A stretch of 64,000 nt of DNA from Aliivibrio fischeri ATCC 7744 = JCM 18803 = DSM 507. GTDB taxonomy: Bacteria; Pseudomonadota; Gammaproteobacteria; Enterobacterales; Vibrionaceae. How positions within the stretch are numbered: the first letter of the stretch is position 1; every line of letters starts with the position of its first letter. Shown here piece after piece: positions 1 to 10,194 of this stretch. The DNA lies in NCBI RefSeq assembly GCF_023983475.1, contig NZ_CP092712.1, positions 2,232,001-2,296,000 of the forward strand. The letters are read 5' to 3'. The notes below the pieces were generated by a model. The model was not told the DNA's origin and ran no database searches. It saw only the letters and a list, made by a program, of their open reading frames with translations. The position numbers and the translations under genes are program-made.

Positions 1-1
1 T

Positions 2-1138
2 AGCGCTGCAGGTTTATGGCAATTTGTTCCAGGCACAGCTGATCGATTTAAACTAGAGCGAAACTGGTGGTATGACGGACGCCGTGATGTACCTGCAGCA
101 ACAACCGCTGCCTTAGATTACATGGAATATTTCGACAGTCGCTTTGATGGTAATTGGCAACATTCAATTGCCTCATACAACAGTGGCGCTGGCCGTGTGT
201 CTCGTTCAATTAAAAAGAACCAAAGATTAGGTAAGCCAACTGACTTTTTCTCTTTAGATCTTCCAAAAGAGACCAGTGGTTATGTTCCAAAACTGCTTGC
301 TTTAGCTGATGTGATTAAAAACCACGAAAAATATGGCGTTGAACTACCACCAATTCCTAACAAACCCGTTTTAGAAATGGTTGATCCTAAGCAGCAGTTA
401 GATCTTGCCATTGCCGCAGAGTTTGCGGGTATTTCCATCACAGAATTACAAGGTTACAACCCAGCTTATAATCAATGGGCAACCTCTCCTGATGGCCCAT
501 ACCACTTATTACTGCCAATCGAACATGTTGATCAATTTAATGCCAATTTGAAAAAGAACGCGAACAAAACAATGAAAGTGGTTCGCTATAAAGTTCAATC
601 AGGCGATACCATCAGTCAATTAGCGGTTAAGCACAATACGACAACCAAGATCATTGAACAAACCAATGACTTAAATGGTGCAAACATTCGTGTTGGTCAA
701 TATCTATTGATCCCAACGGCTTCTAAAGGCAATAAAACGTATGCGTTAAGTGCCCCGCAACGCTTGAAAAAAACGCAAGCAAAAGCGAAAGGTAAATATA
801 AGTTAACTCATAAAGTAAAAGACGGGGAAAGCCTGTGGAGTATTGCTCGTGATAACAGTATTTCTTACCGTGACCTTGCTAAATGGAACGGCATGGCTCC
901 AAAAGATTCATTACGTGTAGGCCAGAACCTAGTAATTTGGAAAAACAATTCAGATGGCGCAATCATTCGAACTGTTCATTATCAAATCAGACAAGGTGAT
1001 AACCTAAGCTCTATCGCACAGAAATTCAGTGTCGCTGTGACAGATATAATGAAATGGAATAACATCGAACGAGGCTCTTACATTAAGCCGGGACAAAAAT
1101 TAAAACTTTACGTTGATGTTACTAAGGTAAACGTATGA
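2..1138 (+). CDS. mltD: Membrane-bound lytic murein transglycosylase D (5' end outside window)
   Basis: The reading frame is open from base 2, so the N-terminus (signal peptide and first part of the SLT domain) lies outside the window. The first visible residues, SAAGLWQFVPGTADRF, are typical of the lysozyme-like transglycosylase fold, followed by the SYNSGAGRV motif. Three LysM peptidoglycan-binding repeats follow, beginning near YKVQSGDTISQLA, HKVKDGESLWSIA and YQIRQGDNLSSIA. MltD enzymes cleave the MurNAc-GlcNAc bond of murein in the periplasm with formation of 1,6-anhydroMurNAc, and the LysM repeats hold the enzyme on the wall. The stop codon overlaps the start of the next gene by 4 bp (ATGA), which indicates translational coupling. 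Identification is firm; only the amino end is missing. Confidence 0.95.
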   Translation, partial: SAAGLWQFVPGTADRFKLERNWWYDGRRDVPAATTAALDYMEYFDSRFDGNWQHSIASYNSGAGRVSRSIKKNQRLGKPTDFFSLDLPKETSGYVPKLLALADVIKNHEKYGVELPPIPNKPVLEMVDPKQQLDLAIAAEFAGISITELQGYNPAYNQWATSPDGPYHLLLPIEHVDQFNANLKKNANKTMKVVRYKVQSGDTISQLAVKHNTTTKIIEQTNDLNGANIRVGQYLLIPTASKGNKTYALSAPQRLKKTQAKAKGKYKLTHKVKDGESLWSIARDNSISYRDLAKWNGMAPKDSLRVGQNLVIWKNNSDGAIIRTVHYQIRQGDNLSSIAQKFSVAVTDIMKWNNIERGSYIKPGQKLKLYVDVTKVNV

Positions 1139-1827
1139 CACCATCTTCAAATCCATTGATTTTATTAGTCGATATATTTCGATCGCCTGCGGACTGTTTT
1201 GCTGCGCTATACGAGCGTGGCAAATGGGCATGGCTGCCTTATATTCTATTAATCTTCGCCCCATTTATGTTTTGGGGAACCTATTTCGATTTAGTGAATT
1301 TCGACTGGGTAACCGCTAACTTGAGCACTCAAATAGAGAGTATTGGTGGTCAAGTTCAGCCTGAATGGTTAACAAAAGAGATATTATTAGCAGGCGAAGT
1401 AATCAATGATGTAACAGGCCGAACCGCTTCGATTTTATTGCTTGCTTTATGGTTTAAGTTAGCAACAAAACAAAGCCAATATCAGCACGGTTATTTTAAG
1501 TGGGTTGCGGCAAGTACTATTGTGATGTTTCCAGCTCTAGTTGGTGATATCGCAAGCTATGCCAGTTTATTACTTAATCATGCGAACATAATGCCTTATG
1601 CTGCTGACTTAAATAGTTTGAATGGGCTAATGAAGTTACCAATGACAGATCATTGGTCAGCTTACGCTAGCTCTTTCCCACTATTAATGCCTTGGTATAT
1701 TGCTTTAAGCTATGCGGCTCTTGGGGCATGGACTGATTTAGATCGTTCTAAATCACTTATTATTGCCATCCTTCCTTGGATAACTTGTTTTACATTATGG
1801 GGCTTTATTACTGCTTTTTCAGGCTAA
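1135..1827 (+). CDS. Yip1-family integral membrane protein
   Basis: A 230-residue protein with about five or six hydrophobic segments, for example WLPYILLIFAPFMFWGTYF near residue 34, the stretch around residues 95-110, and the C-terminal LIIAILPWITCFTLWGFI. The pattern and the N-terminal context (a DIFRSPADCFAAL segment before the first membrane span) fit bacterial Yip1/DUF1282-type membrane proteins, whose biochemical function is not established. It overlaps mltD by 4 bp and is probably translated with it. Its 3' end overlaps the convergent endonuclease/phosphatase-fold gene by 20 bp, so no terminator separates the two. The family assignment is moderately sure; the function is unknown. Confidence 0.7.
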   Translation: MTPSSNPLILLVDIFRSPADCFAALYERGKWAWLPYILLIFAPFMFWGTYFDLVNFDWVTANLSTQIESIGGQVQPEWLTKEILLAGEVINDVTGRTASILLLALWFKLATKQSQYQHGYFKWVAASTIVMFPALVGDIASYASLLLNHANIMPYAADLNSLNGLMKLPMTDHWSAYASSFPLLMPWYIALSYAALGAWTDLDRSKSLIIAILPWITCFTLWGFITAFSG

Positions 1828-2674
1828 ATATCGCTTGTAATGGATTATGATCAGAAGCGTGACTCTTTATCGAGCGCGCTTCTTTTATATCTAACCCTCG
1901 ATAAAAAATATGATCTAACGCTAACCCTGTCATAAAGCGCATTCGCTCATCTGGCGAAAAAATCACTTCTTTCATATCCAATTCTTCAACTTGCTTTCTT
2001 AATGTCGCTAAACGAGCTTCACTCCACGTATTAAAATCACCAGCAATGATCATAGGACCACTATGACGACTCACTTCTTTAGACAAAGACGCTATCTGTT
2101 GCTGATAGTCTTCCGTTCCAATAGTGAAGTTAATTGCATGGATGTTAATCACCATTAATTCTTGCCCATTCGATAATGGGTATTCGGATAATAGTGCGGA
2201 TTTTGGTAATCTTAACCATGGTTCAACAGCAGTATGAGCACACACTCTAAGTGCTTGTTCTTTAGCAAGACTTAATACCCCAGCACTGGTATCAAACACA
2301 TCAAAAGCACGAACCAATTCTGCCGAATAACGTTTATTAACCACAAATTCTTTCAGCTCAGGGGTTAAACTCGCCTCTTGTAATAGCACTAAGTCAGTTT
2401 TATCCGACAATTCAATTAATGCTCTTTTCCATCCTTCATTTTGCTGCTTATATATGTTCCATACCAATACACTTAACTCTCCATTACGATCTAAAGGAGC
2501 TGAAGCGGGAAACGTCTCACAACCCGATTGATAAGTAGGCTGAGCAGATACTTGAGTTTGAGATAATTCAATAAACTCAGGAGATTTAGGCACTGTAAAG
2601 ATTATGGCTTTTGCCACTAAAGCAGCGGTAACAACAAAAGCGATACCAGATAGAACAATCGTTTTCTTTTTCAT
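1808..2674 (-). CDS. Endonuclease/exonuclease/phosphatase-fold protein (YafD-like)
   Basis: A 288-residue protein with one N-terminal hydrophobic segment (residues about 6-26: a signal anchor or signal peptide) and an EEP-fold domain. Visible EEP motifs are VWNIYKQQ (Asn metal ligand), LLQEASL (Glu metal ligand), IIAGDFNTW (Asp/Asn) and the C-terminal SHASDHNPL (Asp-His pair). The family contains DNases, sphingomyelinases and phosphatases, so the substrate cannot be read from the sequence. YafD of E. coli is also near mltD. I chose the ATG at 2674 (MKKKTIVL) over a TTG two codons upstream. The start is odd: the upstream stretch is the U-tract and hairpin that end glnB, leaving no Shine-Dalgarno at normal spacing. 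It overlaps the convergent Yip1-family gene by 20 bp at the 3' end. Confidence 0.85.
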   Translation of the reverse strand: MKKKTIVLSGIAFVVTAALVAKAIIFTVPKSPEFIELSQTQVSAQPTYQSGCETFPASAPLDRNGELSVLVWNIYKQQNEGWKRALIELSDKTDLVLLQEASLTPELKEFVVNKRYSAELVRAFDVFDTSAGVLSLAKEQALRVCAHTAVEPWLRLPKSALLSEYPLSNGQELMVINIHAINFTIGTEDYQQQIASLSKEVSRHSGPMIIAGDFNTWSEARLATLRKQVEELDMKEVIFSPDERMRFMTGLALDHIFYRGLDIKEARSIKSHASDHNPLQAIFSLKKQ

Positions 2675-2678
2675 AAAC

Positions 2679-2702
2679 AAAAAAGGAGTGACTCATCACT
2701 CC
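2679..2702 (-). terminator. Intrinsic terminator of glnB
   Basis: A perfect 7-bp stem (GGAGTGA at 2685-2691 with TCACTCC at 2696-2702) and a CTCA loop are followed on the minus strand by six U residues. It lies between glnB and the YafD-like gene and reaches to within a few bases of the latter's start codon. Confidence 0.85.
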
Positions 2703-2791
2703 TTCCTTCCATTAACACCAATACAATGACCGTATTTCAGCTCAATAATGAACAACAATCATCACATTAGTATGAGTATAAATTGATACTA

Positions 2792-3139
<348 letters not shown>

Positions 3140-3196
3140 TTAACATCAATATTGAATATATGGTCATTATCGTTGAGAGGCCACAAACATTCAATA

Positions 3197-3227
3197 ATAA
3201 AAAAGCACCGCATACCAGCAGTGCTTT
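3197..3227 (-). terminator. Intrinsic terminator of the cytochrome c gene
   Basis: On the minus strand the stem GCACTGC... / ...GCGGTGC is followed by six U residues and AUU. It sits 46 bp after the cytochrome c stop codon and before glnB. Confidence 0.8.
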
Positions 3228-3272
3228 AATTTATGATTTTGTTTTAAAATAATACCGTTAGTGAAATTGCTA

Positions 3273-3584
3273 TTATTTCATCGTTGAGTAATACGCTGCT
3301 AAGTTTTCCATATCAGTATCACTTAACATCATAGACATTGGTTGCATAATGGCTGAGTTACCACCACTGCGCTCTTTATTTTTGTATGCTTTTAATGACG
3401 ATACGATATATTGAGCATTCTGACCTTTCAGATTTGGATAACCCGGAATAACAGCAATTCCATTTGCTCCATGACATGATGCACAAATTGCTGATTTTGC
3501 TTTTCCTGCTGCAGCATCACCCGCTGCCAATGTCGGTGCTGAGGCCATTAATGCGATAACCGCTAATCCAATTATTTTTTTCAT
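3273..3584 (-). CDS. Small periplasmic cytochrome c (c553/c5-like, one haem)
   Basis: A 103-residue protein with a Sec signal peptide (about residues 1-21, cleaved after PTLAA). One haem-binding motif, CASCH, lies at residues 34-38. A Met-rich segment near residues 81-87 (MQPMSMM) can supply the sixth iron ligand. Size and motif order fit class I cytochromes c of the c553 type, which shuttle electrons between periplasmic redox enzymes and terminal oxidases. Partners cannot be read from the context. A Shine-Dalgarno-like AAGGAG precedes the ATG by a few bases, and a terminator follows the gene, so it looks monocistronic. Confidence 0.9.
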   Translation of the reverse strand: MKKIIGLAVIALMASAPTLAAGDAAAGKAKSAICASCHGANGIAVIPGYPNLKGQNAQYIVSSLKAYKNKERSGGNSAIMQPMSMMLSDTDMENLAAYYSTMK

Positions 3585-3635
3585 TCCATTGCTCCTTATA
3601 ATTTTAAGTTATTGTGCCAAGCTCGTTTTGAATGT

Positions 3636-4964
3636 CTATTCTGATACAGGTTTATACCAAAGTAGCTCACATTCTTGCCCTGAAAATGCTTTGCAAACAA
3701 ACAATCCAGCAACAGCAGCTAATTCATCGTTATAAAACACCATTGGTAATCGTGAGCGTTGCCAAGTAGGTACTTCATACTCTTGATACAGTTTTTTCAT
3801 TTTACGGCTATGTTGACGTTTCTCGGGATGTGGCGCCAAACCAATAACATTAAAACGCACCTCTACTTTTTCATTAAGTAACGGTGCTCTTAATTGCAAA
3901 ATACCACCCTTCTCATGATGACTAAACTTAGCTCTCAGCTCTAGCTCACCAAGATTATCTGGTAGTGCAATTTTTCCTTCTAACGTCTTTTTCCACAAAG
4001 ACACATCTTGGTATTTAGGCACACAATAAATATAACCTTGATAACGTCGTATTTGTACAATTCCCAACTCTAAACAAGGATTTGCATCTTGTTGAGCCAT
4101 AGCAACCTCATTCCATAAAATATGAAGTTGAGTTTGACTAGGGAGTGGGATAGCAAACAATTTCAGCCATAGTCGCAATAACATATTACGAGATGCTAGT
4201 GATTCTGGTTCAATCTGTTTAATCGATAGACCTTGAAATTCATTTTGAAACAGCTGCAATTTAGGTTGCAATAATTCAACCAACAACGCTTCTTGCTCCG
4301 CACATAATTGAGCACTTCGAGAAACAGCAGAAGCAAAACTTGGCCAACGTTGAGATAACACTGGCGTGATCTCATGGCGTAAGAAATTACGATCAAATCG
4401 AGTATCTTGATTACTTTCATCTTCAACCCAAGTTAACTGATGCTGTTGAGCATACTCTGTAATGTGCTGACGAGAGGTAAATAATAACGGTCGGCATTTA
4501 TACCCAGTTTTAAGCGGGATAATTGAAGGCATAGAAGAGAGCCCAGCAGGACCACTGCCACGCTTAAGCGCTAAGAAAAACGTTTCAACTTGATCGTCTT
4601 GGTGTTGACCCGTAAGCAATAAACTATTGGCTCGCATATGTTTTTCTAACACATGATAACGAGCTTTTCTTGCCACCTCTTCCAAGCTCTCTTGCGGACT
4701 TACTTTTAAGTTGACTCGCTCGATATAAAGCGGAATATCTAACTCTTCACAATAAGAGGCACAACTCACTTCCCAATCGCTAGCATGTTTACTTAATCCA
4801 TGATTAACATGAACAGCCATGCATTCCAATTGCTTTTCCTTCGCGTACATTCCAGCTAAACGCAATAACACCATTGAATCAACGCCACCACTTAATGCGA
4901 CAATTAGATGTGGTTTTTTAACGGAATAAGATGTTATTTGCTGAGAAAAATGAGAATAAAGCAT
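3636..4964 (-). CDS. tilS: tRNA(Ile)-lysidine synthetase
   Basis: TilS attaches lysine to C34 of the tRNA(Ile) CAU anticodon, changing its decoding from AUG to AUA. The PP-loop ATP-binding motif ALSGGVDSMV is near the N-terminus, followed by VHVNHGLS and GQHQDDQVETFFLALKRGSG, all diagnostic. The C-terminal TilS domain ends in SGQECELLW. I chose the ATG at 4964 (MLYSHFSQQ, 442 aa). A longer frame begins at 5006, but that start lies inside the accA terminator hairpin and adds a non-conserved 14-residue extension. In the classical gene order tilS follows accA, as it does here, but the terminator makes a separate promoter or read-through necessary. Confidence 0.93.
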   Translation of the reverse strand: MLYSHFSQQITSYSVKKPHLIVALSGGVDSMVLLRLAGMYAKEKQLECMAVHVNHGLSKHASDWEVSCASYCEELDIPLYIERVNLKVSPQESLEEVARKARYHVLEKHMRANSLLLTGQHQDDQVETFFLALKRGSGPAGLSSMPSIIPLKTGYKCRPLLFTSRQHITEYAQQHQLTWVEDESNQDTRFDRNFLRHEITPVLSQRWPSFASAVSRSAQLCAEQEALLVELLQPKLQLFQNEFQGLSIKQIEPESLASRNMLLRLWLKLFAIPLPSQTQLHILWNEVAMAQQDANPCLELGIVQIRRYQGYIYCVPKYQDVSLWKKTLEGKIALPDNLGELELRAKFSHHEKGGILQLRAPLLNEKVEVRFNVIGLAPHPEKRQHSRKMKKLYQEYEVPTWQRSRLPMVFYNDELAAVAGLFVCKAFSGQECELLWYKPVSE

Positions 4965-4992
4965 ATCAATTAAACCTAAGGTTTCTTCCAAT

Positions 4993-5016
4993 AAAAAAGC
5001 GAGCACTCAGGCTCGC
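4993..5016 (-). terminator. Intrinsic terminator of accA
   Basis: The 6-bp stem GCGAGC / GCTCGC (4999-5004 with 5011-5016) has a 6-nt loop and is followed on the minus strand by six U residues. It separates accA from tilS. Confidence 0.85.
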
Positions 5017-5076
5017 TTTCACTTTACTCTATCTTATTGGATTACGCGACTACTGTGCGCGAATCAATAAATGCTA

Positions 5077-6036
5077 TCAGCAGTAACCATAGCTCATTAA
5101 GCGTTGGTAACGACGCTCAAGCAGAGCTTCATTATCAAATGCATCAAGCTCTTTTAACTGCTCAAGCAGACGCTGTTTAATGTTCTCAGCAGTCGCTTTA
5201 TGATCACGATGTGCGCCACCTAAAGGCTCATCAATAATCGTATCAATCAGCTCAAGTTCTTTTAGGCGAGGAGCAACAAGACCCATGGCTTCTGCAGCTT
5301 GTGGCGCCTTATCTGAATCACGCCATAAGATTGAAGCACAACCTTCTGGAGAAATTACTGAATACGTTGAGTATTGAAGCATGTTTACGTAATCACCAAC
5401 ACCGATAGCTAGTGCACCACCAGAACCACCTTCACCAACAACGTTACAGATAACTGGAACACTTAGTTCAGACATAATTTTTAGGTTCATAGCGATAGCT
5501 TCTGATTGGCCACGCTCTTCTGCACCAACGCCAGGGTAAGCACCAGCTGTATCAATAAATGTAATTACTGGCATATTAAAACGCTCAGCCATTTGCATTA
5601 AACGTTTCGCTTTACGGTAACCTTCCGGTTTTGGCATACCGAAATTACGTATTACTTTTTCTTTTGTGCCACGACCTTTTTGATGACCAATAACCATTAC
5701 TGGGCGACCATCTAAACGAGCAATACCGCCAACTAACGCTTTATCATCAGCAAAAGCACGATCGCCTGCTAATTCATCAAACTCAGTAAACATATGCTCA
5801 ATGTAATCAAGAACGTAAGGACGCTCTGGGTGACGAGCAAGTTGAGCAACTTCCCATGCACCTAAATCACTAAATGTTTTCTTTTTAAGCTCAAGGCATT
5901 TATCTTCTAATTGCTTTATCTCTTTTTCTAGATCAAGCGCATTTTCATCGCCACGACGAGAGATCTCACGTAACGCTTCTACTTTCGCTTCTAGTTCAGC
6001 AATTGGTTTTTCAAATTCAAGAAAATTCAGGCTCAT
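5077..6036 (-). CDS. accA: Acetyl-CoA carboxylase carboxyltransferase subunit alpha
   Basis: A 319-residue subunit, the same length as in E. coli, starting [11 protein letters not shown]. The ATG at 6036 follows AAGGA by seven bases and is preferred to an in-frame TTG one codon upstream. With AccD (not in the window) it forms the alpha2-beta2 carboxyltransferase that moves CO2 from biotin on AccB to acetyl-CoA, the first step of fatty-acid synthesis. An N-terminal coiled-coil-like region (about residues 10-60) precedes the crotonase-fold domain, with the [10 protein letters not shown] and [12 protein letters not shown] oxyanion-hole segments visible. It follows dnaE, as in other gamma-proteobacteria. 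Confidence 0.97.
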   Translation of the reverse strand: MSLNFLEFEKPIAELEAKVEALREISRRGDENALDLEKEIKQLEDKCLELKKKTFSDLGAWEVAQLARHPERPYVLDYIEHMFTEFDELAGDRAFADDKALVGGIARLDGRPVMVIGHQKGRGTKEKVIRNFGMPKPEGYRKAKRLMQMAERFNMPVITFIDTAGAYPGVGAEERGQSEAIAMNLKIMSELSVPVICNVVGEGGSGGALAIGVGDYVNMLQYSTYSVISPEGCASILWRDSDKAPQAAEAMGLVAPRLKELELIDTIIDEPLGGAHRDHKATAENIKQRLLEQLKELDAFDNEALLERRYQRLMSYGYC

Positions 6037-6056
6037 CAAAGAATCCTTGTTAGTTT

Positions 6057-6080
6057 AAGAACACTCAAATTAGTGTTCTT
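6057..6080 (-). terminator. Hairpin between dnaE and accA
   Basis: A perfect 9-bp inverted repeat (AAGAACACT at 6057-6065, AGTGTTCTT at 6072-6080) with a 6-nt loop lies 7 bp after dnaE. The following tract on the minus strand is not U-rich (AAACTAAC), so it may be a weak terminator or an RNA processing/stabilising hairpin. Confidence 0.45.
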
Positions 6081-6087
6081 CAATAAT

Positions 6088-9000
6088 CTAGTTAAATTCA
6101 AGCTCGACTTGTTGTTCGCCAAGCAACGACTTTAAATCATCCATCAGTTGGTCGGTTGGCGTTACTCGCCATTCTGTCCCTAAGACCAACTTCACTCGAG
6201 CATCAGCTCGTTGATAATATACGTTGACCGGAACGGTCCCTGCCCGGTTAGGCTCTAGTATTTGACTAAAGCGCTCAAAAAATTGGTTATTAATTTGAGA
6301 TTCGGTTACCGATACGGATAACCCACGTGCGTATTTTTCGCGCGCATCGCCCAATGACATCACTTCACGGGCAGACATTTTAAGCCCACCATTGAAATCA
6401 TCAAAGCTGACCTGTCCAGAAACAAGGACTATTTTATCAGTTTCTAGTAAATCTGCGTATCGATCAAGCGCATCTGAGAACAACATCACTTCCATTCGGC
6501 CAGATCTGTCGTCTAAAGTCATTAAACCAATACGAGTCCCACGTTTAGTGGTCATTACTCTAGCAGCTATTACTAAGCCTGCAACTGTTACCGTTTGATC
6601 GCGTCGAGTTACGTGAGCATCGTTCAAACGCCATGTCGTATATCGAGACAACTCTTTAATATACGCATTAACAGGGTGTCCAGTTAAGTAAAGCCCTAAT
6701 GTTTCTCTTTCCCCCTCTAGCCACACTTTCTCTGGCCATTTAGGAACGTGAATATACGCTTGTTCTACTTCTTCAGGTGCTTGAGTTAATACACCAAACA
6801 TATCAGATTGACCAAAAGACTCCGCTTGATGGTGTTGACCAGCGGCTTTCATCGCATCATCCAATGATGCCATTAATGCAGCTCGGTGTGGTCCTAGTCT
6901 ATCTAATGCACCAGCACGGATCAGTTTTTCAACTACACGTTTATTGGTTTTCTTAGTATCGATACGAGCACAGAAATCAAATAAGTCTTTAAAGTGACCA
7001 CCTTTGTTTCTTGCTTCAATAATATTCTCAATTGGGCCTTCACCAACCCCTTTAATCGCACCGATGCCGTAAACAATCGCACCTTTTTCATTAACATTAA
7101 AACGATACAAACCAGAGTTAACATCCGGTGGTAACACGGTTAACTTCATACGGAAACATTCATCAACAAGACCAATAATCTTATCAGTATTGTCCATATC
7201 TGCCGTCATTACCGCCGCCATAAACTCAGCTGGATAATGTGTTTTTAACCATAATGTTTGATAAGAAACTAAAGCATAAGCCGCTGAGTGAGATTTGTTA
7301 AAACCATAACCTGCGAATTTTTCTACTAAGTCGAAGATTTTCATCGACAGCTCGCCATCTACACCGTTTTTCTCAGCACCTTCTTTAAAAGTACCACGCT
7401 GCTTGGCCATTTCTTCTGGTTTTTTCTTACCCATTGCACGACGAAGCATATCCGCTCCACCTAGCGTATAGCCTGCTAAGATTTGTGCAATCTGCATAAC
7501 TTGTTCTTGATACAAGATAATGCCGTAAGTCGGTTCTAACGTCTCTTTTAACGATTCATGTTGCCATGTCGCATCAGGGTAAGATACTTCTTCTCGACCA
7601 TGTTTACGGTCAATGAAGTTATCTACCATGCCTGATTGAAGCGGACCCGGACGGAAAAGAGCTACTAGTGCGATGATGTCTTCAAAACAGTCCGGTTGAA
7701 GACGTTTAATCAGATCTTTCATACCACGAGATTCTAATTGGAATACCGCAGTAGTTTCTGAATTTTGTAATAAATTAAATGAGGCTTGATCATCTAAAGG
7801 TATCGATTCAATTCGAACTGGATCTTTACCTTCTTTTTCAAGACGAGGGTTAACTAACCCTAATGCCCAATCTATGATGGTTAATGTTCTTAACCCTAAG
7901 AAGTCAAACTTAACTAGACCAGCAGTTTCAACGTCATTCTTATCAAATTGAGTTACAGGGAAATGACCATCAGCATCGCAATACAAAGGCGCAAAGTCTG
8001 TGATTGTCGTTGGTGATATTACAACACCACCGGCGTGCTTACCTGCGTTTCGAGTACAACCTTCAAGAATACGGCACATGTCGATCAGAGCTTTTACTTC
8101 TTCATCTGCATTATACAGCTCTGGAAGTTGAGGTTCGGCTTCGAATGCTTTAGCAAGTGTCATTCCAGGATCAGATGGAACTAACTTCGAAATGCGGTCA
8201 ACAAAGCCGTAAGGGTGTCCAAGCACTCGCCCTACATCACGAATTACCGCTTTTGCCGCCATGGTACCAAAGGTAATAATTTGAGATACCGCATCACGAC
8301 CATACATTTCGGCTACGTGCTCAATAACCTGATCTCGTTTATCCATACAAAAGTCGATATCGAAATCGGGCATAGATACACGTTCTGGGTTCAAGAAACG
8401 TTCAAAAAGAAGATCATATTCAAGAGGATCAAGGTCTGTGATGTCTAGTGCATAAGCAACAAGAGAACCAGCACCTGAACCACGACCCGGACCTACAGGA
8501 ATTGCATTATCTTTTGACCATTGAATGAACTCCATTACGATCAAGAAGTAACCTGGGAATCCCATTTGGTTGATTACATCGAGTTCAATCTGTAAACGCT
8601 CATCGTATTCAGGTCGACGTTCTAAACGTACTTTCTCATCAGGAAATAAAAACGCCAAACGTCTTTCTAAGCCTTCTTGAGATTTCTTAACGAGAAAGTC
8701 TTCAATTTTCATCCCTTCTGTAGGGAAATTAGGTAGGAAATACTCACCTAAGCGTACCGTTACATTACAACGCTTTGCTATTTCAACACTGTTCTCTAGT
8801 GCCTCTGGAATGTCTGAAAATAATTCACACATTTCCTCTTCAGAACGTAAGTATTGTTGATCACTGTATAATTTAGGTCGGCGAGGGTCTTCTAATGTAA
8901 AGCCATCATGAATCGCAACACGAATCTCATGAGCATCAAAATCATCGGCCTTTATAAAACGAACATCATTGGTTGCGACAACAGGTAAGTTTTCTTTTTC

Positions 9001-9567
9001 AGCTAATTCAACCGCAAAATGAAGATAACTCTCTTCATCTGCTCGACCTGTACGCGTTAACTCTAAATAATAATGTTCAGGGAAATGCGTTTGATAAAAT
9101 TCAACACACTCATTAACGAGTTCTTTATTCCCTTTTAATAATGCTTTACCAACATCACCACTTTTACCACCAGAAAGCAGGATTAACCCTTCTTTATGAT
9201 TAACCAACCACTCTTTGTCCATTACCGGAGTGTGCTGAACATGGCCACGTTGATAGGCTTCAGAGATCAATAACGTCAGGTTTTTATATCCTTCGTTATC
9301 TTTTGCAAGTACCGTTAAATTAAATAATTCATTACCAAACTCTTGGGATTGAACTTTAAAGTCCGCACCAATAATCGGTTTGATTCCCGCTCCATGAGCA
9401 GCAAAATAATACTTAACTAAACCACATAAATTGGTAAAGTCAGTCAATGCCATCGCAGGCATTCCAAGCTCACCGACTTTTTTTACCAATGGCGGAACTT
9501 TAGATAAGCCATCCACCATTGAGAAGTCACTATGAACTCTTAAATGTACGAATTTAGGTTCAGACAT
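6088..9567 (-). CDS. dnaE: DNA polymerase III subunit alpha
   Basis: The 1159-residue replicative polymerase (E. coli 1160). It starts with the PHP domain ([11 protein letters not shown]). The palm carries the catalytic aspartates in [11 protein letters not shown] near residues 400-405 and is preceded by [16 protein letters not shown]. The beta-clamp-binding motif QSDMFG lies near residue 920, followed by the OB-fold ([12 protein letters not shown]). It synthesises DNA at the fork as part of the holoenzyme core with DnaQ and HolE. Its start overlaps the rnhB stop by one base (TAATG), so the two are translationally coupled. Confidence 0.98.
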   Translation of the reverse strand: MSEPKFVHLRVHSDFSMVDGLSKVPPLVKKVGELGMPAMALTDFTNLCGLVKYYFAAHGAGIKPIIGADFKVQSQEFGNELFNLTVLAKDNEGYKNLTLLISEAYQRGHVQHTPVMDKEWLVNHKEGLILLSGGKSGDVGKALLKGNKELVNECVEFYQTHFPEHYYLELTRTGRADEESYLHFAVELAEKENLPVVATNDVRFIKADDFDAHEIRVAIHDGFTLEDPRRPKLYSDQQYLRSEEEMCELFSDIPEALENSVEIAKRCNVTVRLGEYFLPNFPTEGMKIEDFLVKKSQEGLERRLAFLFPDEKVRLERRPEYDERLQIELDVINQMGFPGYFLIVMEFIQWSKDNAIPVGPGRGSGAGSLVAYALDITDLDPLEYDLLFERFLNPERVSMPDFDIDFCMDKRDQVIEHVAEMYGRDAVSQIITFGTMAAKAVIRDVGRVLGHPYGFVDRISKLVPSDPGMTLAKAFEAEPQLPELYNADEEVKALIDMCRILEGCTRNAGKHAGGVVISPTTITDFAPLYCDADGHFPVTQFDKNDVETAGLVKFDFLGLRTLTIIDWALGLVNPRLEKEGKDPVRIESIPLDDQASFNLLQNSETTAVFQLESRGMKDLIKRLQPDCFEDIIALVALFRPGPLQSGMVDNFIDRKHGREEVSYPDATWQHESLKETLEPTYGIILYQEQVMQIAQILAGYTLGGADMLRRAMGKKKPEEMAKQRGTFKEGAEKNGVDGELSMKIFDLVEKFAGYGFNKSHSAAYALVSYQTLWLKTHYPAEFMAAVMTADMDNTDKIIGLVDECFRMKLTVLPPDVNSGLYRFNVNEKGAIVYGIGAIKGVGEGPIENIIEARNKGGHFKDLFDFCARIDTKKTNKRVVEKLIRAGALDRLGPHRAALMASLDDAMKAAGQHHQAESFGQSDMFGVLTQAPEEVEQAYIHVPKWPEKVWLEGERETLGLYLTGHPVNAYIKELSRYTTWRLNDAHVTRRDQTVTVAGLVIAARVMTTKRGTRIGLMTLDDRSGRMEVMLFSDALDRYADLLETDKIVLVSGQVSFDDFNGGLKMSAREVMSLGDAREKYARGLSVSVTESQINNQFFERFSQILEPNRAGTVPVNVYYQRADARVKLVLGTEWRVTPTDQLMDDLKSLLGEQQVELEFN

Positions 9568-10190
9568 TATTCAATCCCTAAAACGCGTTTTACGGGTTTA
9601 AAACTTCGACGATGTTCAGAAATAACACCGTGCTCTTCAATTGCTTCGAAGTGTGCCTTAGTTGGGTAGCCTTTGTGCTTCGCAAAACCATATTGAGGAT
9701 AAGCTTTATCTAGCTCCTCCATCTCTCTATCACGTGTAACCTTTGCAATAATGGATGCAGCGCTGATCTCTTGAACGCGTAAATCCCCTTTCACTACCGC
9801 AAGTCCTGCCATTGGTAATTCGGGTACTTTATTACCATCAATCAATGCAAAATCAGGGGTAATATTAAGACCAGCAATCGCTCTTTGCATAGCAACCATC
9901 GTCGCTTGAAGAATATTTAATTCATCAATTTCATGCGCTTCACAACGACCTAATGACCACGCTAGTGCTTTTTCTTGAATTTCAGGAAATAACAACTCAC
10001 GCTTTTTATCTGTTAATTTTTTAGAATCGGTTAACCCTTCAATCGGGTTATTAGGATCCAAAATAACCGCAGCGGTAACAACGGCTCCGACTAAAGGGCC
10101 ACGACCAACTTCATCAACTCCAGCGAAAAGTTGATATCCTTCTGGATACTCAAACGGCGGTAATTCTTTTGATTCTGTTTTTTTTGTCAT
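9567..10190 (-). CDS. rnhB: Ribonuclease HII
   Basis: A 207-residue enzyme that cuts RNA in RNA-DNA hybrids and removes single misincorporated ribonucleotides. The active-site signature [15 protein letters not shown] (Asp-Glu pair) is near residue 25, with [11 protein letters not shown] next and LIDGNKVP and [13 protein letters not shown] further on, all typical of type 2 RNase H. It starts 4 bp after lpxB and overlaps dnaE by one base. This keeps the lpxB-rnhB-dnaE order of other gamma-proteobacteria. Confidence 0.97.
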   Translation of the reverse strand: MTKKTESKELPPFEYPEGYQLFAGVDEVGRGPLVGAVVTAAVILDPNNPIEGLTDSKKLTDKKRELLFPEIQEKALAWSLGRCEAHEIDELNILQATMVAMQRAIAGLNITPDFALIDGNKVPELPMAGLAVVKGDLRVQEISAASIIAKVTRDREMEELDKAYPQYGFAKHKGYPTKAHFEAIEEHGVISEHRRSFKPVKRVLGIE

Positions 10191-10194
10191 CTGG

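Noticed and set aside
4965-5006. Upstream extension of tilS to 5006
   Set aside because: The extra start lies inside the accA terminator hairpin, and the added residues are not typical of TilS.
8215-8448. 77-codon frame on the plus strand inside dnaE
   Set aside because: Antisense to the conserved polymerase palm, with no ribosome-binding site and no recognised similarity.
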